Assembly: GCA_003427395.1 (NCBI GenBank)
Contig: BFEA01000911.1
Span: 7,539 to 29,328 of the forward strand
Direction of reading: 5' to 3'
DNA length: 21,790 bases
Source: Chara braunii
Lineage: Eukaryota; Streptophyta; Charophyceae; Charales; Characeae
How positions within the stretch are numbered: position 1 is the first letter of the stretch; the number at the start of each line of letters is the position of its first letter. A program made the translations under genes and the position numbers. Shown in pieces: positions 7,846 to 16,605 of this stretch. The notes below the pieces were generated by a model. It did no database searches. It had not been told where the DNA came from and was given only the letters and a program-made list of their open reading frames with translations.

Positions 7846-9060
7846 GTACGTATCCACTCTCCCCCCTTCTCTTCGACTTCTTCACTCCCTCCCCGTGTGC
7901 GTGGGTCCCTTCCACCAACGAAAACAACCACTAGTCAAGAATAAGTCCCCCGATCCCATTGATGTCCCACCGTTGCTTACTTCGATAGGATATGCAAATT
8001 CGAATGAATCTGCCCGTATAGGCGGCTAGGTTCACTCCTCCCCCCTTTCTTTTTCATATGCATCCTAATGCACCAGCACTATCCAAGCGAACACCTTACT
8101 ACTAATTCTAACACCTCCCTCGTACTCGCCTACCTCAAAACATCAACGACGGGACCTCATTCACTCATTTATGTCGAGGACTGGGCGTCCAACCACCCTC
8201 TATGCCTCCACTCCTGCCATAGCTCGGCGCAGTCCGTTTTCCTCCCAACTCGCTAATCACCAACTCTCTAACTAAACCGACTCCACCACTCGTCTCGTCA
8301 GACCTCAGAATCGTCGAAATGAACCTTCTCTCGTCAAATTCCGCCAAGGATTAGGCACGATACCGGCTTCTTACTCCCGTTCTCCTCTTCCCTCGACACT
8401 CCGCGCGGCACTATTCCTTACTAACTCGTATCTCCCTGACCCAACGCCCGAACTAGCCCCACCGTTGAGTTCGCCCATGCCAAGAACCTCGGATTCGGCT
8501 CTTAGTTCGCCTGAATCCGCCAAGCATCGTGAGCGCTAGGTGCTACCTAGTCCCATCTTCCCTCTCTCCCTATTGAATGAACCCGGAGCTGAAATATGCC
8601 CAGATTCGTCTTCTTTTCCTGCCTCAGACTAACGCCCGCTGTCCTCCCGTCTTGTTACTAGCGCAGCTTTGCTCAACATCCAGTCTCACCGCGTTCGGTC
8701 TTAGCAGAGGGCAAAAAAGAAAACGAGTGAGCCAAAAAGCCCAGGGCGCCGGAGTTTCCCTCGTTTTTGTACACGTCGTCCCTCCTCCTCTAGTTCGCGG
8801 CACCCCGCTCTTTCCCTCTGCCAGCTTTAGCGCCCGTAGCGACGCTCTCTCATCATCGACCAGCGCAGAGAGCCTCCTCGCCTTCTTTCCATCTTCGTTC
8901 CGTACTACGGACAACTCTGCCGACATCCGCCCCCTCTTCGCTCCTTACCAAGTATACTCCCTACTACGCCCGACACCCCCAATCTACCCACGTGCATGCA
9001 GACGAGAAACTGTGTGACGGGGAGGTCTATATCCCCTTCTCAGTTCCTCTCACACCATCC
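7846..9060. other. Pyrimidine-rich stretch, no gene resolved
   Basis: The + strand is C- and T-rich, with many CCTC/TTCC words and several CAG acceptor-like sites, as an intron or LTR might be. Open frames exist at 8276-8539 (Ser/Pro-rich, no ATG at its start) and 8577-9017 (146 codons, Ser/Leu-rich). An opposing minus frame at 8624-8926 is just as good. None shows a domain. Confidence 0.35.
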
Positions 9061-9148
9061 CCCTTATCACTACTACCACCTGTAGACCTCTGCGGCCCCC
9101 AATAGCCGTCAATACCGTGCCAATACCGGCCAGGGGACAGCCAGTAGC

Positions 9149-9190
9149 ATCGGGGAATAGCCTCGGGGCTATCCTCTGGCTTCCCCCGAT
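9149..9190 (+). other. Nested hairpin
   Basis: ATCGGGG (9149-9155) pairs with CCCCGAT (9184-9190). Inside, ATAGCC (9157-9162) pairs with GGCTAT (9167-9172). Both stems are perfect. It belongs to the general excess of inverted repeats in the spacers of this window. Confidence 0.7.
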
Positions 9191-9210
9191 CAGCGCAGCC
9201 TACTGCCGAG

Positions 9211-9429
9211 ATGTGCTACCCTGGCCAACGACCTTTGTTACTCAACCGCAAGCCCGACAACGACGAGCTATCAGCCAGTACGCCTGACCTTCTGCTAGCA
9301 CACTCGGTCTGGGCCATGTGGAGGCTTGGGCCAGATCCTAACGAACAATTGGGAAGACCGCCCGCGGGTTATGCCCACTATCCCTGCGCAGGGGCCCAAC
9401 TAATCTTCCCTGTATTGTTCCAGTTTTAA
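9211..9429 (+). other. Short open frame of unknown status
   Basis: Starting at the ATG at 9211 the frame gives 72 codons, with a mixed, protein-like composition including HSVWAMWRLGPDPNEQ. It is open for some distance upstream of the ATG. I do not recognise a family. It may be a relic of a retroelement protein or may be non-coding. Confidence 0.15.
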
Positions 9430-10340
9430 CAGTTGTCCCAAAGGACAGACGCCCGGGCCGTGGTCCCATCGCCGGGATTAAAACACAGGTCCGTATTTCA
9501 ACAGTTCATGGCTGTACTCCCAGATCTAGGCTCTTGAGTCCTGTACCACGCCCACTGTGCCGCATCCTAGGCAAAGCGGGGCGTGGTCAAGGTAGATCCT
9601 GCGCAGCCACGAACATAGTCTGCAATTGCACTTCGGTCGACCCCGCGAATACAATACACTCCACGCAACCCTATATTAACCTTGGTATCGCGTCTCGAAG
9701 CGAGATGTGAGTAAAAAAAAAAATAACAAGAGGTATATAAAAAAATAATAATAATAAGGAAACAAAACGGGAAAAGGGAGGTTCCCGTGCATCGGGCCCG
9801 CCGTTGTGCCCGCTACCAAAACCGAGGGGGATAACCCTTCAGGGCCCTCAACCCCTCAGATTTCGCTCCACACTGCTCCACTGCTGCCGCGCCGACGCCC
9901 GCTGGCCTCGATCCCCGAACCTCCGTCGTGTAAGTCAAATGTCGTAACCTATAGGGCTAAGCCCAAGCCTGATATTAGTGGCCTCAGCCTTCCTAATAAA
10001 GGGGTAGCCCCCGGCCTTTTGGCCAAAGGAGCCACCCCATGCCATTTCCTAACCCGTGCCGACACATAGCCACAGAAAGCCACGCCAACCTCCTGACCGT
10101 GCTGCGTCTGCCCTTACCCGGCCGAACCCATCGGGTCCCATCATCTGGATTCCTCGTACGTCCACACCAACTCTCTGAACCGTCCACCGTACCCCCGCGG
10201 AACTTGAGAACAGAGCGCTCATAGGTTACTTGGTTTAATCAAACATAAATAACGTACGTCGACCAAAGTCCACGCCACGTCTGTTATCAAAACAAACGGG
10301 GAAAATCACGAGCGCCTCAAACGTGCACGCCCATTCACCC
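9430..10340. other. Spacer with inverted repeats and an A-rich tract; no clear gene
   Basis: Features seen are an inverted repeat ACCACGCCC/GGGCGTGGT (9545-9587), a TCTCG-AA-GCGAGA-like hairpin near 9690, and an A-rich microsatellite with AAT units (about 9712-9760). A GGCC-TTTT-GGCC hairpin lies near 10013-10024, enclosed by GGGGT/ACCCC. A frame at 9806-10069 opens with GTG, not ATG, and has no recognised domain. The sequence TTGGTATCGC at 9680-9689 begins like a PBS but diverges after seven bases. Confidence 0.4.
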
Positions 10341-10347
10341 TCTAATC

Positions 10348-10365
10348 TGGCCAAGTGCTTGGCCA
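10348..10365 (+). other. Perfect short hairpin
   Basis: TGGCCAAG-TG-CTTGGCCA is a perfect 8-bp stem with a two-base centre. It is the first of a close series of hairpins between 10.3 and 10.75 kb. Confidence 0.85.
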
Positions 10366-10452
10366 CCGTAGCCTTCAGACATCGCTGCACCTTACACAGC
10401 ATACTTGAACTTTTAGACTTAACTTATTTGTCTGTCATTTGCAAAAACCAGG

Positions 10453-10478
10453 GCGGATACCCTTGTAAGGGTATTCGC
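10453..10478 (+). other. 12-bp hairpin
   Basis: GCGGATACCCTT (10453-10464) pairs with AAGGGTATTCGC (10467-10478), twelve pairs with one G.T wobble around a GT centre. Such a short centre is better suited to DNA cruciform or palindrome formation than to a normal RNA loop. Confidence 0.85.
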
Positions 10479-10502
10479 ACCGACAGCTTACCGGACCATA
10501 TT

Positions 10503-10522
10503 AAGCGACGTCCCTGTCGCTT
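10503..10522 (+). other. 7-bp hairpin
   Basis: AAGCGAC (10503-10509) pairs perfectly with GTCGCTT (10516-10522) around a six-base loop, GTCCCT. It lies 25 bp after the 12-bp hairpin. Confidence 0.75.
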
Positions 10523-10642
10523 CGCAGGATCAAAAGCTATCAATTCAACCACAATCCCAAAAATGTAGACGAGCAGGGTACCAATCTGATTGGCCGACAG
10601 ACCTAGGGTTGAGGCTTCCAATAATCCATGCCAAACACAACT

Positions 10643-10724
10643 TTATGCTGTCAGGATTCCAACCTGGGTCTCCGTTGCCCTGACATTCGAACGTCGGGAT
10701 ACTCCTCAATGTACTACAGCATAA
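10643..10724 (-). tRNA. tRNA-like cloverleaf, probable pseudogene
   Basis: Read on the minus strand, this 82-nt unit has a perfect terminal stem (TTATGCTGT/ACAGCATAA). A D-arm-like GTAC/GTAT follows around an eight-base loop. The anticodon-like arm is CCGAC with a GTTCGAA loop, and the T-arm CAGG/CCTG has a seven-base loop TTGGAAT. GGTTGGAATCC matches the pol III B-box consensus except for C to G, and TAGTACATTGAGGAG resembles an A box. Against a working tRNA: the terminal stem extends to about 12 bp with a bulge, the anticodon stem is irregular, and the invariant T-loop C is lost. If read as a tRNA the anticodon would be TCG (Arg), but the length suits class II tRNAs. It may be a tRNA relic or a structured repeat. 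Confidence 0.35.
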
Positions 10725-11200
10725 GTTCCAATGAACCTCTCACCGTCCTCTCCCCTGTGCCCTAGACAGTCGCCGGCTTCTCGTTGTGTGCCTCTAGCCC
10801 TTCCCCTGAAACTAAGGTCGTGACTAGGGGCGTGGGCCCTAACCGAGACCTCTGAAGGCGTTCTCTCGTCTTCCTCTAAAAAATCTTCACATTAAACACA
10901 TGTAAATATACCATATAGATCTCCACATAAACCTCCCTGCAGTCTAGTACAGGAAGACTAGGTCTCCATCTTGACCCACCATAGTCTAAGTGATCATTCC
11001 AGATCTACGGTCCACCGCATTGTTATTTCAGCGATAGTGCCTTCGCGGGTTGCGCCACGATAGGTTGTTCCTGATGAGCATTCAATCAAGACTTCTTTAA
11101 AAAGACTCACATGACTCGGCTCTAGATCCCAAGCCTCTCCGCAGGAGTAAAACCCTCCCAGACATTTATGCCCCTGTTGCTTAGGTTGTGCCAAACAGCG
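10725..11200. other. No gene recognised
   Basis: Only short, unconvincing frames occur. A small AT-rich patch lies at about 10875-10930. Nothing else is supportable here. Confidence 0.5.
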
Positions 11201-11205
11201 GCCAA

Positions 11206-11227
11206 CACTAAGGGTTGCACCTTAGTG
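11206..11227 (+). other. Perfect 8-bp hairpin
   Basis: CACTAAGG (11206-11213) pairs with CCTTAGTG (11220-11227) around GTTGCA. Confidence 0.8.
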
Positions 11228-11364
11228 ATGCTAGTTATGCCCCTAGCTGGGTTTCTCATAAATGTCCAAGATTAGCACAGGTGGTTGGACGATGCGTCGC
11301 AACAATACCGGCCTAATGCGGGACTGCGCATAGACCTGTCTCACATAAAAGGTATTTACCAGTC

Positions 11365-11386
11365 CCTCTGTGGGACAACACAGAGG
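11365..11386 (+). other. Perfect 8-bp hairpin
   Basis: CCTCTGTG (11365-11372) pairs with CACAGAGG (11379-11386) around GGACAA. A further imperfect one lies at 11612-11634 (ACCACCTC/GAGGAGGT). Confidence 0.8.
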
Positions 11387-11796
11387 AAACACGGCAACCT
11401 CTCCACAATCACAAAACAAAATCACCGCCAGATTCACAAGGCCGTGGCCCTCCAGCTTGATCATAGCGAGAAAGCCACACATATTTGATAACACTTCTCA
11501 AAATGCACCATTTGCGACGTCCAAGAATTCCACCAATAGTCAAACAAAACTTGGTCCCTCTCGTCGGTCTTTTATTACTCAAAGTCATCCTTCCATTTAT
11601 CATTCTTATTAACCACCTCATTTATAGAGGAGGTCTCACTTCAATAGGTCTCTCAGTCACCTCTCTCTCTCTAGGATGAACTCTCCCGCAACCTTTTCTT
11701 TAACACATCTTCCCTCTCTGTAGATGCGTCTTCCAAATACATAATGGACAACCTTTCCATTCAGAAGTGTCCCACTCATCATATGATCCATATAAA

Positions 11797-11816
11797 AAGA
11801 CCAACTTATGGGTCTT
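11797..11816 (+). other. Isolated AACTTA-loop hairpin
   Basis: AAGACC (11797-11802) pairs with GGTCTT (11811-11816), and the loop begins AACTTA, the same loop as in the array at 4.9-5.9 kb. Its stem resembles the AGACCC/GGGTCT copy at 5387-5413. A weaker copy with a four-base stem (AGAC/GTCT) lies at 10415-10433. Confidence 0.7.
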
Positions 11817-11903
11817 CTGCACAGCCCAACAATAGAACACTCACCATACAAATATTCAGGATCCTCACATCCTCTCACAAAACAGACTGCGCTTCCTTGC
11901 CTT

Positions 11904-11947
11904 ATACTCGGCCCTCTCATCTGCCCAAGGGCAGATCGCACGAGTAT
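11904..11947 (+). other. Nested double hairpin
   Basis: ATACTCG (11904-11910) pairs with CGAGTAT (11941-11947), enclosing ATCTGCCC-AA-GGGCAGAT (11919-11936). Both stems are perfect. Confidence 0.85.
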
Positions 11948-12433
11948 ACCGGCGAGTAGACAGTTCACATTCATCCAGATTCACAAGGTACAAGGCACAT
12001 GAGATATTTTCTTGCGCATGTTTCACACCAAATCATCATCCATCAAGCCAGGACCACACGAGTGAGTGTGAGAGTGATCGTCATACACAACAAGTAGTCC
12101 CAGAAAAAGTCTCGATATAATATACACTCCGTGGACAAGACATCCCGTACAAAAATGTCTCCAATTGTGACTCACTCAACTCACTCAAATCCGCACTCAC
12201 CCGGGTACCCTCCTCAAAATACAAGTTGGGTCTGTCTCTCGAAGATCAGGGTGTAGGCCACCTAAGTATGTACACGCCTCATCTACCATGTCCTGGTCCT
12301 CAAGATGGCAGACTCAACAAAAACCCAATCCGAACTGCCCAACAAATACAACAACCGCCTAGGTCTAAAGGACGTCACTCAGTCCTAACTCTGGTCCTGT
12401 ACACAACATGTCAACCATATAGGCAACCCATTC

Positions 12434-14997
12434 CTACTCACTCATCTCCTCCTGGTTTTGCCTATACAGCTGAGCCCTACCCCCATCGGCAGATCTCTCT
12501 ACTACCCTACCCTGTCTGTCATACATCCTGCCTCCCTCCTCTGTAACCTTCCCTTCAGCCTTGTCCTTCAAAAACTTAGGACACTGCAAGGCTCGATGCC
12601 CGTCCTTTATACAGAAGAAGCAGGACATATCAAACCACTTCCTGAATCTCTTCTTTCCTCTCCGAGACCCTGGTGACGATGGTGCTTCGCTGACCTCCCT
12701 GCTCAGTTCATGGCTCTGAGGCATATCCAAAGGCTCCTCTCCTGTCTCCACCTCCTGGGTACCCGGCCCTGGTCGATCCCCAATCCCCTCTGGCTCATAC
12801 TCAGGTGTGTCTAACCTCTGGGGCCTGCCCTCAATGACACCCTCTGTCTCAACCCCCATCTCTCTCTCAAGAGGGTCTTCTATCCTCTGCTCAGGTGAAA
12901 ACAAACTCGCCTCCTCCTGCATAGTATGCAATGCCTCGAGGAGCACGTTCATGGGTCCCTCTAGTGAGCCTTGAGCTGACTCGCTGCTAAACGGTAGTAG
13001 CCCCTCCTCAACTTCCAAAGGTATGACTGGCCCGCTGCTGCTATAGGTAGCGTCGCGAGCTCAGTAGGGGCTCTGAACTCGAAGACCTTTCTCTCTGCCT
13101 CCCTCTGGGCTCTCGCCTCCCCTGGCTCCAGGATAACTCTCCCCATAGGTGGCTCCTGGCGGGGTTCCGTTGTAGATGGTTGTCCTGGCAACCCATGTTC
13201 CGGCTGCCTCTGCTCTCTCTGTCGGCTGCTCTCCGGCTTGTCCGCTCTTCCCTGGGATTGCTGCCTAAGACTCTCGATAATGGCTGCCTGACTGGCCACC
13301 AACACCCTGAGTTCCTGGATTTCCACCTCCATAGCCTCCAGGCGTACTCCATGATCTTCTTCCTTTGTCTTCTTCCCCGCCAGATCGCTCTCCAATAACA
13401 AGTACCAGTCAAAAGTGGTCTTGGTCAGGAACTTGATTTTGCGATCCAACCTTTCTTTCGCCTTTCTTGCTGCTCCAAACCCGGCTCTGGTTGGCGAAGG
13501 AAGCTCCTCTCCTCTCTGCTCTCAGAAGTCCCTCCACATCTCTGGGATTTCCGGGGCCTTAGCTGGTGCGCTGGGTGGCTGACCCGGGAGCGCCCCTGCT
13601 GCCTCCAATCTCTGCCTCTCTTGCCATATCTCTTCTATCCTTCTGCCTTTTCTCGCCCTTTTTTCTTCAGCTGTCTCTCCAGCTGGCGCCCTCTCCCTTG
13701 TGCGGAGGTCGACCCTCTCCGGGATCTCTGCCTCCACCTCCTTCTCGGGCTTTCACGGCTCCTAGCGCGGCTCTGCAGGTGCTGGCTCCTCCAGGTCTGG
13801 GTGCTCCAGGGCATGAGCTGCTAGGTGCCTGTCAATCAAGGCCAAGGCTTTTCTCTTTCTTTCTGCGGCCTCTCTCCTTCTTTCTGCTCTCCTCTCTGGC
13901 GAAGGAGCCTTTTCTGATGAAGGCAAAGGGGCCTCCTCTCTCTGCAACCCTTCTGCTGCCTGGCGAGCGCTTCCTCGCGTACCTCCAAGTCTCAAACCCA
14001 CTACTAGTGTCCGAGGGGGTGTGTCCTCTCCAACCTCTATCACTTCCTTTCCTGCACGCCTCCCCTCATCGCCCAGCCTTATCTCTCGCTGAGTATCCCG
14101 GACCTCCTCTCGTGGCACCTCTTCTCGTGGCACCTCCTCTGCCTACCCTCCACGTTCCTCATCTCGAGGCGACGCTCCCCATTGAGAGACGTCCAAATGT
14201 GCCTCCAACTCTCTCAGCGGCCCCAGATGTTGGCGCCTCCTCCTGCGTGCACACAGGCGACCTCTTCAATCCACCCTCAGTAAACGGGTGGAACTCCACC
14301 GGTCCCAACTCATACTCGGGATACGCCCCTCGCTCCTCACCCTCAGGCTCCGACTCCTCTTCTCTCCTGGTTAGGGCTTTCCGCCTCCCTTGAGATGACC
14401 TCGCCTCACTGGGATCAGGGTCCCTCTATCTCCTGCTCCTACGGCGCCTCTCCACTCGGGGCCGAGGCGACTCTGGCCGTCGAAAGGCCTCCCTCAGGTG
14501 TGCCCTGCAACTCTCCCAATCCCGGGCCATATCTCTTATCTTCCTAGCCAGTGGTCTCTCCTCCTTCTTGGTCCAGAGGGGTAACGTCCTCGCCAGTCAT
14601 CTCTCGGTGTACCCTGCCCCTGTATGAACCACTCGAAGGAGGGAATAAAGTCTGCCGCATTTCCGATCTCTAGGCAGATCGGTTTACCATCTTGTCCCAC
14701 AGGCGAGGGTCGTAACTCCTGCATCCTCATCTCCACTTCTGGCCTCAACGTCGCCTCCCTACGGATCCGGGCAATGGGCTCCTCAAATCTGCCAGCCCCC
14801 CTCAATATCTCAATCGCCTAAGCCACGGTCCAGCCCATACGCCTCGCATGCTCCCAGAAATTGTCCAGGAATATCTCGATGTCCCCATCATTGTATACCG
14901 GAGTACTCTCTCAATAGTCAGACCCACGCCGCTCATATCCTCCTAATGCCCCCAACGGCCTTCGCGGCGGTCGTGTCCCCTTCCCTTCCCTTGGCAT
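12434..14997 (-). pseudogene. Gag-like second ORF downstream of integrase, decayed
   Basis: The frame starts at ATG 14997-14995, 165 bp after the integrase stop and just behind a splice-acceptor-like site. The N-terminal part reads like a capsid domain (LEIGNAADFIPSFEWFIQGQ, then ARDWESCRAHLREAF). Next come long Arg/Glu-rich, probably coiled-coil segments, including IEEIWQERQRLEAAG and the heptad-like LEAMEVEIQELRVLVASQAA. Near the end is a zinc knuckle C-x2-C-x4-H-x4-C (CFFCIKDGHRALQC, 12581-12622). The reading frame shifts near 14590, near 14150 and at 13018-13040. In-frame stops lie at 14911 (TGA), 14818 (TAG), 14426 (TAG), 13762 (TAG), 13753 (TGA) and 13522 (TGA). A nucleic-acid-binding structural protein is likely. 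It could instead be the gag of a separate truncated element. Confidence 0.7.
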
Positions 14998-15019
14998 GAC
15001 TGTCTTCGTAAAGTCAGAC

Positions 15020-15052
15020 CTGCACAACAGGCGAAGGAGACAACAGACACAC
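15020..15052 (-). promoter_or_regulatory. 3' splice-site-like sequence before the downstream ORF
   Basis: On the minus strand TGTCTGTTGTCTCCTTCGCC leads to TGTTGTGCAG, a long pyrimidine-rich tract ending in CAG at 15022-15020. It lies 23 bases upstream of the ATG of the downstream ORF. This would let a subgenomic spliced mRNA deliver that ORF, as known for env-like genes of retroviruses and some plant elements. The same stretch also translates as a hydrophobic run (FALIITCLLTAMCVCCLL) in frame with the ORF. Confidence 0.5.
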
Positions 15053-15162
15053 ATTGCGGTAAGCAAACAGGTGATAATCAAAGCAAACTCAGACCAGACC
15101 ACACCCATGCAGCATGCAACCTATCTGACTTACACAACCTATCGCTTTTATTCTAAAGACAG

Positions 15163-16605
15163 TCAGATCATCTTTCTTACCTCTTCTCTCGCCATAAATT
15201 TCTTCAACCGCGTTCCAGATACCCAATCCTTCCACTCAGTCTCATTCATCTCCTCAATCTGGTATGCTCCGAAGTCTCCAACCCGTACGATCCGGTAGGG
15301 ACCTAAACACCTCTTATCGAGTTTTCTGGACCACTGCTTCTCGAACGATGAATCGTAGAGGAGCACGACGTCCCCAACTGCCAAAGGTACTTTCCTCACC
15401 CGTGCAGACTGATCCCATCAAGCCTTATCATCCATACGGTTTCTTGCCACCAGATCAAATGCCTCCTGGATCCTTTCCTCTATCGCCTCCACCTGCCGCG
15501 CCCGAATATCGAGCAATTCTTCAAACGACAAGTTGACTTCCAGATCCTGGCGCCTCCAGGTCTTAAGAAAGCTCTCAATTGGGAAAGTGGCATGTCTCCC
15601 ATACCACAACATCGTCGGTGCGTACTTGGTGGATCTTTTCACTGTAATGTTTTCGACAAAGAACGTCGTCCTTAGGTACCTTGGCCATTGATTAGGCCTA
15701 CCTTCGGTCCACTTAGCCAGAAGGCTCGTAATGGTAGTATGTTCTCTTTCCACTGGAGCATTTGTCTGGGGGTGCGTGACCGTGGTGTAGTTGGTTACTA
15801 CACCATACCTAAATAGCAGCTCTTGCACCTCCTAGCAGGTAAACTCCGATCCCCTATCCATTACGAATTTCCTGATGAAAGGATAACGCAGGTAGTACTC
15901 CTCGATGCAGCTAACCAAGATTAGCCCAGTCTTCGTACGAATGACACGTCCATCTATGAAGCCAGACAGGTTATCGCGCGCATCGAAGATGTAGTTCTAG
16001 CCCTGATCCCCAAGCGGCATGAATAGTAGATCAAGATGCACTACCGCCCCCACTTCTCGCTCTAGCCTTGGATGTAACGACTCTCCTTGCCTCAAACGGG
16101 ATCTCTCCTGAAAGGGTACGCAAGATCGGCAGAACTTCCTGATCATGTTCATCATCCCATCCCAGTAGTACAGCTCACTTATTTTGGCATACGTGGCTTG
16201 TACCCCTCGATGCCCTCCTGCAATACCGTCATGAAGTAATGCTATGACCTCAATCTAACGATTCCTACTGCAGACTACTCTCTTGGGATTCCTCGCTTCT
16301 CTCCTGACGAAAAGATGGCCATCTCGCACCAAGTAGCACTGCATCATCCTCTGAGCCCTATCGCTCGCATCCCTAAGCCGCATTTCGCATGACAGAAGGA
16401 GTCCCAACTCTAGGTAGATCCCGTCATACTCTTCTGTCCGAAAGACCTCCTTAATCTCCCCCTCTTCGAACTTGTCGTCCTGGTTCTCGGGCACTTCGTC
16501 CACATTCCCTGTCGGGTTCAACGAGCCTGACTGGTCGAGGCTTTTCTGCAGTAACTTGTTAACGAGGAGATACATTCCTCCCATCAGGTCCTCATGCCGT
16601 TCTAC
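15163..16605 (-). pseudogene. Integrase region of pol
   Basis: Integrase joins the element DNA to the host chromosome. The zinc-binding HHCC domain is visible: histidines at 16231-16233 and 16210-16212, and the C-x2-C pair at 16120-16131. The catalytic triad is complete: Asp at 16030-16032 (HLDLL), Asp at 15856-15858 (VMDRG) and Glu at 15748-15750 (VEREH). The last two are separated by exactly 35 residues. HPQTNAPVEREH is the usual core signature. The C-terminal GPYRIV is a GPY/F-type motif and no chromodomain is evident. The frame is the same as RT and has no frameshift, but stops lie at 16255 (TAG), 15997 (TAG), 15832 (TAG) and 15418 (TGA). It ends with TGA at 15163-15165. Confidence 0.92.

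Larger units (their letters stand above)
11387..12433 (-). other. Trailing non-coding region of the minus-strand element (tentative)
   Basis: After the stop of the downstream ORF at 12434 no domain can be recognised on either strand. The minus strand has a purine run (about 11661-11672) followed by TGACTGAG, a TATAAATG near 11626 and an AATAAA near 11573. These could be a polypurine tract and LTR signals, but the U3 would be implausibly short. The minus frame at 11657-11974 (105 codons) has no recognised family. Confidence 0.3.

Noticed and set aside
9680-9691. TTGGTATCGC as a second primer-binding site
   Set aside because: Only the first bases match the initiator-tRNA PBS, and the preceding sequence lacks the TAACA-type LTR end.
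11655-11675. Purine run plus TG on the minus strand as the 3' LTR start of the large element
   Set aside because: The run is a GA microsatellite and TATA would lie only about 30 bp into the LTR; not enough to define a boundary.
13566-14393. 275-codon + strand ORF
   Set aside because: It is the antisense of the downstream gag-like ORF; its Leu/Pro/Ser-rich composition is the shadow of Glu/Arg-rich coding sequence.
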